Below are positions 1 to 5,730 of a stretch of 8,611 bases of DNA, one piece after another. The stretch is taken from NCBI GenBank assembly GCA_016210295.1, contig JACQUM010000098.1:1-8611 (forward strand), given 5' to 3'. Position 1 is the first letter of the stretch. Every line of letters begins with the position of its first letter. The notes below the pieces were generated by a model, which saw only the letters and a list, made by a program, of their open reading frames with translations, was not told the DNA's origin and did not search any database. A program made the position numbers and the translations under genes. This stretch comes from Chloroflexota bacterium. Its GTDB lineage: Bacteria; Chloroflexota; Dehalococcoidia; UBA6926; JACQUM01.

Positions 1-332
1 ACACTATGGTCATGGCGGTGTCGGAGCGGACGCGGGAGATCGGGATCAGGAAGGCGGTGGGGGCGACCAACGGGGATATCCTCACGGACTTCCTGCGAGA
101 GGCGGCTTCGATCGGGTTCCTGGGGGGGCTTTTGGGGCTGGCGGTGGGGAGCCTTCTCGTCGTCCTGGTCAACAACGGCACCGCCGGCCAGGGGGTGGTG
201 ATCTTCGCCATCACGCCGCGGTTGACGCTTGTGGTCCTCCTCTTCTCAGCCCTTGTGGGGACGGGGGCTGGCCTGTTGCCGGCCCTGGCCGCGGCGCGGC
301 GCAGCCCCGTCGAGGCCCTGCGTGCCGAGTGA
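1..332 (+). CDS. ABC transporter permease, FtsX/MacB type (3' part only)
   Basis: This is the C-terminal 109 or so residues of an inner-membrane permease; the 5' part lies outside the window. The first visible residues read Thr-Met-Val-Met-Ala-Val, followed by ERTREIGIRKAVGAT. This is the hallmark cytoplasmic segment of FtsX-domain permeases (MacB/LolC/YknZ type), which typically contact the ATPase. Two hydrophobic segments follow, at about residues 36-57 and 73-90 counted from the first visible Met, and the protein ends with the usual AARRSPVEALRAE tail. These would be the last two of four helices. Such permeases pair with an ATPase to export lipids, peptides or antibiotics, or to drive a periplasmic partner by mechanotransmission. 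The substrate cannot be told from this fragment. The stop codon TGA is separated from the next start by one base, so the two genes are almost certainly one operon. Confidence 0.93.
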   Translation, partial: TMVMAVSERTREIGIRKAVGATNGDILTDFLREAASIGFLGGLLGLAVGSLLVVLVNNGTAGQGVVIFAITPRLTLVVLLFSALVGTGAGLLPALAAARRSPVEALRAE

Positions 333-333
333 C

Positions 334-1026
334 ATGCCTGTCGTCGAGACGCGGGACCTCGTCAAGCGCTATCGCATGGGCAGGTACGATGTGCCTGCCC
401 TCAACGGCGTCACGCTCCGGGTAGAGGCTGGCGAGTTTATCGCCATCATGGGCCGCTCGGGCTCTGGGAAGTCGACCCTCTTGAACCTGATCGGCTGTCT
501 CGACCGGCCGACCAGCGGAGCTGTGCTGCTTGTTGGGCAGGAGGTGAGCCGCGCTCTCGAGCGCGATCTGCCACGGATCCGCCGCGAGGAGGTGGGCTTC
601 GTCTTTCAGCATTTCAACCTCATCCCGACCCTCACGACGCTGGAGAACGTGCTGTTGCCTCTCCGGTATGCGCGGGTGGCGCAGGGCCTGGCCAGGCAGC
701 GTGCCAAGGAAATGCTCGAGTCGGTGGAGATGGGGCACCGGCTGGACCATCGCCCGGCGGAGCTCTCCGGCGGAGAGCAGCAACGAGTCGCCATCGCCCG
801 GGCCCTGGTCAACCGTCCCGCCGTCGTCCTCGCCGACGAGCCGACGGGAGAGGTGGATACGCAGACGGCTCTCACCATCATCCAGTTGATGATGCACCTG
901 AATCAGACCCTCGGGCAGACCTTCCTGGTGGTGACCCACGATAGGATGGTGGCCGAGCACGCCCAGAGGATCGTCCATCTCAAAGATGGTCGGATAGAGA
1001 GCGATACGCGTACCATACTCCGCTGA
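334..1026 (+). CDS. ABC transporter ATP-binding protein, MacB/LolD-like
   Basis: A 230-residue ATPase of the MacB/LolD/YknY class that powers the FtsX-type permease just upstream. All nucleotide-binding motifs are intact: Walker A GRSGSGKST at residues 40-48, Q-loop Gln92, signature LSGGEQQ at 144-150, Walker B with catalytic Glu169 (ADEPTGEVD) and switch His202 (VVTHD). LIPTLTTLENV after the Q-loop is typical of this class. The D-loop region reads GEVD rather than the common GNLD, a mild variant. I chose ATG at 334 because homology begins at once (VETRDLVKRY). An earlier in-frame ATG at 229 would add 35 residues that overlap the permease and look non-conserved. There is no clear Shine-Dalgarno sequence, and the one-base gap after the permease stop suggests translational coupling. 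The gene ends two bases before the stop of a gene on the opposite strand. Substrate unknown. Confidence 0.95.
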   Translation: MPVVETRDLVKRYRMGRYDVPALNGVTLRVEAGEFIAIMGRSGSGKSTLLNLIGCLDRPTSGAVLLVGQEVSRALERDLPRIRREEVGFVFQHFNLIPTLTTLENVLLPLRYARVAQGLARQRAKEMLESVEMGHRLDHRPAELSGGEQQRVAIARALVNRPAVVLADEPTGEVDTQTALTIIQLMMHLNQTLGQTFLVVTHDRMVAEHAQRIVHLKDGRIESDTRTILR

Positions 1027-1028
1027 GG

Positions 1029-1712
1029 TCAGCCAAGAGCGGCCTGCCCGGTGGGGCAGAGGTCCAAAAGCGGGCAGGAGCGGCACCGCGGCTCCCTCTT
1101 CCTGCAGGTCCTCTTGCCATGCTCCACGAGGAGGGCGTGGTACTCGTTGAACAGGGCAGGATCCGGTGGGAGGCGGGCCTCGAAGAGGGTTTTGACCTCC
1201 TCGTACCGGGCCTTCTCTTTGATGAGACCCAGCCGGCCCAGGACACGCTGGGTAAAGGCGTCGACGACGAAGCTGGGGTTACCGGCGGCATAGAGAAGGA
1301 TGGCGTCGGCGGTCTCCGGGCCGATGCCATGGACGGCAAGCAGCTCCCTGCGGATGTCGCTCAGTGGCCGCTCGTTGAACAGTCGAGCAAGGTCGTCGCC
1401 GTAGCGGCCCAGGAGTTCCCCCAGGGCCTTGAGCTTGCGGGCCTTGGCCTGGAACGTTCCTGCCGGTCTTATGAGAGAAGCCACATTCTCCAGAGGCAGG
1501 CGACGGAGGGCCGCGGGGGAGAGGACATCGGCAGCCTTGAGCCGGGCGATGGCCCGCTCCACGTTGGCCCAGGCGGTGTTCTGAGTCAAGATCGCCCCCA
1601 CCATCACCTCGAAAGGCGTCTCCGCCGGCCACCATCGCTGCGGGCCGTAGGCGGCGAAGAGACGCTGGTAGACCTGGGTCAGGATGGTCTTTCGGGAGGG
1701 AGGGGGGCTCAC
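1029..1712 (-). CDS. Endonuclease III-related HhH-GPD DNA glycosylase with [4Fe-4S] cluster
   Basis: A 227-residue base-excision repair protein of the HhH-GPD superfamily, probably the endonuclease III-related group (COG2231-like, which includes 3-methyladenine glycosylase III) rather than true Nth. Visible features: an early helical core with AILTQNTAW (40-48); the helix-hairpin-helix VHGIGPETADAIL (127-139); the catalytic Asp151 in FVVDAFTQR; and four cysteines at 203, 210, 213 and 219 with CX6CX2CX5C spacing, the classical cluster loop. The lyase Lys that bifunctional endonuclease III carries in its hairpin (GxGxKTA) is Glu133 here, so the enzyme is probably a monofunctional glycosylase or has other base specificity. 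The start is GTG at 1712, overlapping the stop of the flavoprotein gene in the sequence GTGA, so translation is likely coupled. There is no strong ribosome binding site of its own. Family assignment is firm; substrate is inferred. Confidence 0.9.
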   Translation of the reverse strand: MSPPPSRKTILTQVYQRLFAAYGPQRWWPAETPFEVMVGAILTQNTAWANVERAIARLKAADVLSPAALRRLPLENVASLIRPAGTFQAKARKLKALGELLGRYGDDLARLFNERPLSDIRRELLAVHGIGPETADAILLYAAGNPSFVVDAFTQRVLGRLGLIKEKARYEEVKTLFEARLPPDPALFNEYHALLVEHGKRTCRKREPRCRSCPLLDLCPTGQAALG

Positions 1713-2314
1713 GGCACGGGGGCGGAGAGGCTCTCCCTCACCAATCGGGCGCCGACCTCGTAGGCCTGCTGGAGGGCCTCGGGGTACTTGTGCACGTCGC
1801 CTTTCCGAGACATGCTGGCGTAGGTGGTCTCCGCCTCCTGGCGGAACTGGAAGCTCACGAACCAGGAGCGGACGGTAAGGCGGGTGCCGGTGAACTCCTT
1901 GGGGTTATCGGAATCGGCGACGCCGATGAAGAGGCCCTTTCCGGCTCCCGGACTCTCGCGGAGCGGGCGTTTGAGGAGGTGCTTGGCGACCCACAGGGCC
2001 TGGGTGCGGTCGATGAGGGCCTTGGCCTGGGCGGGGACGCCGCGAAAGGCGACGGGCGCTGCCAGGAAGACCAGGTCGACGGCGCGGAGCTTGGCGTAGA
2101 GGGGCTGCATGTCGTCTATCACGGTGCAGATGCCCGTGAGCAGGCAGTCCTCCGACTGGGGGCAGATGCAGGGGGAGATGCGGAGGTCCAGGAGGACGAC
2201 CTTCTCCACGGAGGCTCCGGCGTCCCGAGCCCCTTCCAGGGCCCGGTCCAGTAAGGCTTCGGTGTTGCCGCCGCGCCGGGTGCTTCCTGCGATGCCGAGG
2301 ACGGATAGGGTCAT
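1709..2314 (-). CDS. NAD(P)H-dependent FMN oxidoreductase / iron-sulfur flavoprotein-like
   Basis: A 201-residue flavodoxin-fold protein of the NADPH-dependent FMN reductase family. The FMN phosphate loop is GSTRRGGNTEAL (residues 10-21). A segment of ISPC at 47-50 through GIC and DDM (61-69) is followed by LAAPVAFRGVPAQAKALIDR (84-103), corresponding to the PVYxGxxxAxxKxxIDR stretch that shapes the flavin site. Cysteines lie at 49, 51, 57 and 63. Iron-sulfur flavoproteins have a compact CX2CX2CX4-7C motif, but here the spacing is X1, X5, X5, so a bound cluster is uncertain. It probably reduces quinones, iron or other small acceptors in the cytoplasm. The start is ATG at 2314, nine bases after the sfsA stop, with no Shine-Dalgarno sequence. 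A TATAAT box sits just upstream (separate entry). It is the middle gene of a three-gene minus-strand operon. Confidence 0.88.
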   Translation of the reverse strand: MTLSVLGIAGSTRRGGNTEALLDRALEGARDAGASVEKVVLLDLRISPCICPQSEDCLLTGICTVIDDMQPLYAKLRAVDLVFLAAPVAFRGVPAQAKALIDRTQALWVAKHLLKRPLRESPGAGKGLFIGVADSDNPKEFTGTRLTVRSWFVSFQFRQEAETTYASMSRKGDVHKYPEALQQAYEVGARLVRESLSAPVP

Positions 2315-2322
2315 ACGCGCCC

Positions 2323-2328
2323 ATTATA
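2323..2328 (-). promoter_or_regulatory. Candidate -10 box (TATAAT) at the sfsA stop codon
   Basis: Read on the minus strand, the end of sfsA contains a perfect TATAAT hexamer whose fourth to sixth bases (and the stop TAA) overlap the sfsA terminus. A start site seven bases downstream would fall near 2316, two bases before the flavoprotein ATG, giving an almost leaderless mRNA. No convincing -35 hexamer is present 16-18 bases upstream. A chance match in GC-rich DNA is possible but AT-rich hexamers are rare here. Confidence 0.4.
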
Positions 2329-3070
2329 GGTGGACGGGGAGGACGTCGGCGAGGCGGATGGCCCGCTGGGTCACGTGGCACCGGTATGCCAGTAGAGTGA
2401 CCCCTATCTTGGCCACCTCCCGAAGGGCGTGGCCGAAGGCGGGGTCCGCCGCGTCGTTTGGAGCCACGGCTTCGGTGTCCTCCCGCTGGACAACGAAGAT
2501 CGCCGCGGCCTTTCCGCCGCTTCGAGCGATCTCGCCGAGGGCCTGAAGATGGCGGGTGCCCCGCGTCGTGGGCGCGTCGGGGAAGAAGCCGATTCCTCCC
2601 TCCACCAGGGTGATGGGCTTGGTCTCGACGACCAGAGAACCTGTCGGACCGGAGAAGAGGAGGTCGGCCCGACCGTGGCCCAGAGGTGGCTCGCGGAGGA
2701 GGGTGGTGTAGGAGGTGAGGAGAGGGAGGCGGCGCTGGGCCCAGGCCTCGGCGATGAGGAGGGGCGGCAGGCGGGCGTCGCAGGAGACGAACGCGGCTCC
2801 CAGCTTCACCAGAACGGCGTCGTACTGCGTCTTCCTGTGCCCGGGACTTGTGGGGGTTTGGGGGTGGCTCCAGGGGAGCGGTGTCTCTGGGGTGGTCCGC
2901 TGCCCCGCCGCGGCAAGGTAGACCCTTCGGCCTGGCGCGAGCAGCTCGCGCAGCCGGCCGGAGTTGGGAAGGTGGGCGACAACCTCCGCGCCGCCCAGGG
3001 AAACGGCGACGGAGAAACGGTTGGGTCGGCGGAGGAAGGTGGCGGAGAGGAGAGCTGCTGGCAGGTGCAC
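2324..3070 (-). CDS. sfsA: SfsA family DNA/RNA nuclease (sugar fermentation stimulation protein homologue)
   Basis: A 248-residue SfsA protein, close to the usual length of about 230-240. The N-terminal OB-fold carries FLRRPNRF (12-19) and AHLPNSGRLRELLAPG (32-47). The C-terminal nuclease-like core (PD-(D/E)xK type) shows GRADLLF with Asp136, VVETKPITL with Glu149 and Lys151, and FFPDAPTTRGTRHL (162-175); it ends LPVHL, like the LPVTL tail in E. coli. All conserved acidic and Lys positions are present, so it looks intact. SfsA was named for an effect on maltose metabolism in E. coli and has been described as a nucleic-acid-binding nuclease; its cellular role remains unclear. Residues about 57-79 hold a Pro/Thr-rich insertion between the OB-fold and RKTQYD. 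The start is GTG at 3070: it is the only ATG/GTG/TTG that covers the conserved N-terminus. No good Shine-Dalgarno sequence precedes it. First gene of the minus-strand operon. Confidence 0.93.
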   Translation of the reverse strand: MHLPAALLSATFLRRPNRFSVAVSLGGAEVVAHLPNSGRLRELLAPGRRVYLAAAGQRTTPETPLPWSHPQTPTSPGHRKTQYDAVLVKLGAAFVSCDARLPPLLIAEAWAQRRLPLLTSYTTLLREPPLGHGRADLLFSGPTGSLVVETKPITLVEGGIGFFPDAPTTRGTRHLQALGEIARSGGKAAAIFVVQREDTEAVAPNDAADPAFGHALREVAKIGVTLLAYRCHVTQRAIRLADVLPVHL

Positions 3071-3098
3071 GAGAAGTCCAGCTTGGGTTTTCTGGTGG

Positions 3099-3107
3099 AG
3101 TATACCA
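3099..3107 (-). promoter_or_regulatory. Extended -10 promoter for the sfsA operon
   Basis: The minus strand reads TGGTATACT, an extended -10 element (TGn followed by TATACT, five of six consensus bases). Transcription would begin near 3092, leaving a leader of about 22 bases before the sfsA GTG at 3070. There is no recognisable -35 hexamer, consistent with an extended -10 promoter. It lies in the 195-base divergent spacer between sfsA and the membrane protein gene that starts at 3266. Confidence 0.45.
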
Positions 3108-3256
3108 GGGCTTGACCCGGCCGTTCTCCGCCGCTTCCTCCCTGGTTCTTTTGCACCATGCCGTTCAGGGCTTTTTCAGGCAAGGCGCTCGGTTTTTCAT
3201 GGGCCGTTTCGCCCCTTGCGGTAAAGACAAAGGGGAGACGCCTCGCTCGGCTCTCT

Positions 3257-3262
3257 GGAGGG
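3257..3262 (+). promoter_or_regulatory. Ribosome binding site deciding the start at 3266
   Basis: GGAGGG lies three bases before GTG 3266. This is the best Shine-Dalgarno match near any possible start of this frame. The longer alternative, ATG at 3158, has none and would add 36 residues of non-conserved character. The leader also contains a small hairpin, CCCCTT (3212-3217) with AAGGGG (3230-3235), of unknown significance. I saw no clear plus-strand promoter for this gene. Confidence 0.6.
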
Positions 3263-3265
3263 ATC

Positions 3266-3958
3266 GTGGAGACTCAAGGGACAAGATGGGGATTGCCGGA
3301 GTCCATCACCGGGATAGCCATTCTGGCTGTTGCGGTGATCGTCGTCGTCGCCGTTCTCGGCGGAGCGACCATCGCCCTTGTGCCGGGGCTGACTTTCGCT
3401 CTGGCCGTCGGGGCGAGCTACGCCTTGTACCGGCGGTATGCTCCCATCAGACCACGGGTCGCTGTTCCTAGCAGGGCGGACTATTTCGTTGTGGCTGGCC
3501 TCCTGGTCGTCGCGGGGGCGGTGGCCGTGGCCCTCGTCACCGGATGGCCCATCGCTCTCGTGCCCGGGATAGCCTACGCTCTCGCCCTGGCCACAGCCTA
3601 CCTGCTGTACCAACAGCACGCTCGGGAAACGGCGCAGGTCTTGGCGCCTTCGATCGCATTAGCGGAGCGCAAGGAGATGCCGGCGGCCTCGGCCCGAGCT
3701 GGCCTTGGGGTGGTGGCCGGAACGGTGGCCTTCCGGGTTGTCGGCGCCCATGGCACGTGCCTTATTGGTCGGAGCCTAGGCGACCTGGTAACCGTTGGCG
3801 CCGCAGGGTCTGTCTCTCCTCGTGTGTGTCCCCAGGCCGAGGCGGTCCTGCGTCTCGCTGCAGCGGGGGATGGAGACGTGAGGGAGTGGTGCTGTCCCAT
3901 TTACGACCACCTCCTCGTCTTCCGGCGAGAGGGCGAACTGACAAGCAAGGCCGCATAG
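3266..3958 (+). CDS. Membrane protein with duplicated two-helix hairpin and C-terminal TIGR04076-like domain
   Basis: A 230-residue protein when started at the GTG with a good ribosome binding site. It has four predicted helices in two similar hairpins: about residues 14-31 plus 36-55, and 74-92 plus 96-115. Each second helix begins with IALVPG (36-41 and 96-101) and ends in Y-x-x-Y or Y-x-L-Y followed by basic or polar residues, giving a 60-residue repeat period with roughly half the aligned positions identical. A soluble C-terminal part (about 149-222) resembles the TIGR04076 family: Cys165 and GD (172-173) early, then Pro185 and CPQAEAVL (188-195), then WCC (208-210) and LLVF (216-219). 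The function of that family is unknown; the conserved cysteines suggest metal or redox chemistry. The fusion to a membrane anchor is unusual in my experience. It is monocistronic: divergent from sfsA and followed by a hairpin terminator. Coding status is firm; the domain match is from memory. Confidence 0.75.
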   Translation: METQGTRWGLPESITGIAILAVAVIVVVAVLGGATIALVPGLTFALAVGASYALYRRYAPIRPRVAVPSRADYFVVAGLLVVAGAVAVALVTGWPIALVPGIAYALALATAYLLYQQHARETAQVLAPSIALAERKEMPAASARAGLGVVAGTVAFRVVGAHGTCLIGRSLGDLVTVGAAGSVSPRVCPQAEAVLRLAAAGDGDVREWCCPIYDHLLVFRREGELTSKAA

Positions 3959-4008
3959 GCACTGGCGGCGCCCATTCGGTCTCTCTGAGGCCTCGGGCAC
4001 TTTGGGTG

Positions 4009-4048
4009 AAAGGGCTTCGTCTCGCCATGGGGAAGGCGAAGCCCTTTT
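4009..4048 (+). terminator. Rho-independent terminator after the membrane protein gene
   Basis: An 11-base perfect stem, AAAGGGCTTCG (4009-4019) with CGAAGCCCTTT (4037-4047), has a 17-base loop and ends in TTTT, then GG. It begins 51 bases after the stop of the gene at 3266-3958. The U-tract is short and partly inside the stem, so efficiency is uncertain, but the symmetry is strong and no coding sequence crosses it. Confidence 0.65.
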
Positions 4049-4116
4049 GGTAGTGGACACCCTTCTTCTCTGATGATTGTCTGGCACCAACGAGTGCGGT
4101 TGAGGGATGACCGCCC

Positions 4117-4145
4117 TTGGCAGCGCCGGTCTGATGCGGCATACT
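4117..4145 (+). promoter_or_regulatory. Sigma-70-type promoter for the 83-residue membrane protein
   Basis: TTGGCA (4117-4122, five of six bases of the -35 consensus) and CATACT (4140-4145, four of six of the -10) are separated by exactly 17 bases. Transcription would start near 4152, giving a leader of about 54 bases that carries the ribosome binding site AGGAGAGGAG (4191-4200) five bases ahead of GTG 4206. It lies downstream of the previous terminator, which fits an independent unit. Confidence 0.6.
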
Positions 4146-4205
4146 AGTGCTCGATCCGGGAAGCGCAGGAGACCGGTCTGAGAAAAGAAAAGGAGAGGAG
4201 CGGCC

Positions 4206-4457
4206 GTGGCTGAGATCTATAGGGTCTTCCGGGCCCAGGGGGTCAAGGGCTGGGTCCTCTATGCGGTGGTGGGCTGGGCCATTATCATCGGGACCATGCT
4301 GGGCACCATCGCCGTGGCCTGGGGCGTGTGGGACCCGGTGGCCCCCTTGGGCCAACTCCTTTTGGCGGGGTTCCTTCTGGGGCTCACCATCGCCATGGTC
4401 GTGAGCGTTCTGATCGATTTGGGGAAGGGTTCCTACGAGGCCAAGCGGGCGAAGTAG
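4206..4457 (+). CDS. Small two-helix membrane protein, unknown function
   Basis: An 83-residue protein that I do not recognise. The N-terminus is short and amphipathic (MAEIYRVFRAQG), followed by a hydrophobic segment at about 17-40 (contains GWAIIIGTMLGTIAVAWG), a short WDPVAP loop, a second helix at about 48-71 ending at Asp71, and a charged tail (GKGSYEAKRAK). A charged-outside pattern suggests both termini in the cytoplasm. The start is GTG, backed by a strong AGGAGAGGAG ribosome binding site. It has its own promoter and a strong terminator, so it is a self-contained transcription unit. It converges on the ACIII operon and ends 72 bases before the end of actE. A link to respiration is possible from position only. 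No frame on the other strand is a better candidate. Confidence 0.75.
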   Translation: MAEIYRVFRAQGVKGWVLYAVVGWAIIIGTMLGTIAVAWGVWDPVAPLGQLLLAGFLLGLTIAMVVSVLIDLGKGSYEAKRAK

Positions 4458-4483
4458 CTGTCTCGGTGCCTCTGAAATAGAGC

Positions 4484-4511
4484 GGCCCCCGACACTCGTC
4501 GGGGGCCTTTT
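4484..4511. terminator. Strong terminator between convergent genes (probably shared)
   Basis: A perfect 10-base stem, GGCCCCCGAC (4484-4493) with GTCGGGGGCC (4498-4507), has a four-base loop ACTC and, on the plus strand, TTTTGTT immediately after. It begins 26 bases past the stop of the 83-residue gene. On the minus strand it lies 22 bases past the actE stop, where the bases after the stem (GCTCTATTTC) are only weakly U-rich. It should work best for the plus-strand transcript and may also stop the ACIII transcript. Confidence 0.85.
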
Positions 4512-4529
4512 GTTGCCTCGGAGAGGGCT

Positions 4530-5126
4530 CTACCTTCCTTGAAGAGTCCGGACGTGGCGGACCAGGGCCCAGACCTCGTCGTCGGTCAGGAGGGGGCCGA
4601 AGCCGGGCATGTGGCCCGCGGGCGCCTGGGCGATCTGGGAGGTCCCGTGGACGGCGATCCAGAAAAGCTCGCCATCGGTCCTGGCGATGACCGCCGCGTC
4701 CTTGTAGTTGGCGGGCGGAGTCACCTGCGCCCCTAGGAAGAAGGGCGCGGCCTTGCCCTTGCCGTCGCCGCTGGAGCCGTGGCAGACGGCACAGTTGACT
4801 CGGAAGGCCTCCGCTCCCATGGCGGCGGTCACGGCGTTGGCGGGCAGAGAGCTTGACGCGCCGCGAACGTCCTGAAACGTCAGTGTCCTCGAGGAGGCCT
4901 TGGCCTCCAGGACCACCGTGGTCCCTCGCTGCGTGAAGGGGACGGAGGCGACGGGTGGATAGAGGCGGGGTGACTCCTGGGGGCGGTAGGACTGCGTGTA
5001 GTGCTGCTCGATGAAGAAGTCCACGGCGTAGCCCGGTGCCTTGCATCCCGCTGCCAAGAGGAGGCCCAGCAGGAAGACGGGCAGCAGCCTCGCCCAGCCG
5101 GAGGTCACGCGACGCAAGAAGAGCAT
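4530..5126 (-). CDS. actE: Alternative complex III subunit ActE, lipoprotein monoheme cytochrome c
   Basis: A 198-residue exported cytochrome c. The N-terminus has basic residues (LRRVTSGWAR), a hydrophobic stretch 14-26 and a lipobox LAAGC with acceptor Cys28, so the mature protein should be anchored by lipid. Residues about 42-69 contain RPQESPRLYPPVASVP and QRG, resembling the proline-rich linker of ActE proteins (the PPVxGTVxRG stretch). The heme site is CAVCH (112-116), followed by GSSGDGKG; the likely axial Met is 173 in GHMPGFGPLL. A single CXXCH means one covalently bound heme. In ACIII, ActE is thought to carry electrons towards the terminal oxidase or soluble cytochrome c. The gene starts 22 bases after actD and is the last of its operon. 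General cytochrome c identity is certain; ActE follows from context. Confidence 0.88.
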   Translation of the reverse strand: MLFLRRVTSGWARLLPVFLLGLLLAAGCKAPGYAVDFFIEQHYTQSYRPQESPRLYPPVASVPFTQRGTTVVLEAKASSRTLTFQDVRGASSSLPANAVTAAMGAEAFRVNCAVCHGSSGDGKGKAAPFFLGAQVTPPANYKDAAVIARTDGELFWIAVHGTSQIAQAPAGHMPGFGPLLTDDEVWALVRHVRTLQGR

Positions 5127-5148
5127 GGGTTTTCTCGTCTCTCCCGTA

Positions 5149-5688
5149 TCAACGTCCAGTCTGGGAGGAGCTCTGTCCCTCGCGGACGATGTTCTCCGCT
5201 CCCACCCGCCGGAAGACCCCCTCCGCCACCCCGAGCCGGTTCTCCTCCACGCTGACGATCACGCCGATGGCGCCCTCGGTGATGCGAGTGTCGTAGGGGT
5301 CGAGCTTGAGGCGGGGGAGCCGTGACTCGAAAATGACGCCTAAAAATGTGAAGGTAAGGGCGCCCAGCATGGTGCCCTCGTACAAGATCATGCTCATGGC
5401 GGGCACGGCGATGATGGGCTTCCCGCCGGACACCAGGGGGTAGGAGAGCTGGGTGCCCACCGTGAACAGGACGGCGATGGAGAAGCCCACCACAGCGCCG
5501 ATGAGGGGGAAGATGAACAGCTTGTGCCCCGGGTCGTGCTCCCCAAAGGCCCCTTCGGGGTAGGGCGTGCCGGTGAGGATGTCGTAGTCCTGCGCGGCGA
5601 AGCCCGCTTCCCGGAGCTGGCTCGTGGCGTGGGCTGCCGCCTCGGCGGTGCCGAAGACTCCCAGAACGCTTCTCTTTCTCATAGCCAT
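5149..5688 (-). CDS. actD: Alternative complex III subunit ActD (DUF3341)
   Basis: A 179-residue membrane protein of the DUF3341 family, normal in length for ActD. It opens with a ferredoxin-like soluble part (SVLGVFGTAEAAAHATSQLREAGF, here residues 7-30; YDILTGTPYPEG at 35-46), then two helices at about 57-80 and 91-119 joined by LSYPLVSGGKP. A C-terminal soluble part follows (RLPRLKLDPYDTRI, EGAIGVIV, then a tail rich in charged residues). ActD has no cofactor and stabilises the membrane part of the complex next to ActC. The start is ATG at 5688, with GAGGG seven bases upstream; a second ATG two codons later is less well placed. It sits 42 bases after actC and 22 bases before actE, the order found in other ACIII operons. 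Confidence 0.92.
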   Translation of the reverse strand: MAMRKRSVLGVFGTAEAAAHATSQLREAGFAAQDYDILTGTPYPEGAFGEHDPGHKLFIFPLIGAVVGFSIAVLFTVGTQLSYPLVSGGKPIIAVPAMSMILYEGTMLGALTFTFLGVIFESRLPRLKLDPYDTRITEGAIGVIVSVEENRLGVAEGVFRRVGAENIVREGQSSSQTGR

Positions 5689-5730
5689 GGTCGTTCCCTC
5701 GCTTCCATCGAGTCTCTGTCTTCCGTCTTG

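Noticed and set aside
229..333. Upstream ATG extension of the ABC ATPase
   Set aside because: The extra 35 residues overlap the permease in another frame and look non-conserved; ATP-binding homology begins right after ATG 334.
211..1086. A 291-codon open frame on the minus strand
   Set aside because: It is antisense to the ABC permease and ATPase, both of which have clear family motifs, and its product is rich in Arg, His and Pro with no recognisable domain.
3113..3141. TTGACC as a -35 box for the plus-strand membrane protein
   Set aside because: No -10-like hexamer is found 16-18 bases downstream (the sequence there is C/T-rich).
3158..3265. Longer start (ATG 3158) for the duplicated-hairpin membrane protein
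   Set aside because: There is no ribosome binding site, and the added residues show no conserved character, whereas GTG 3266 has GGAGGG just upstream.
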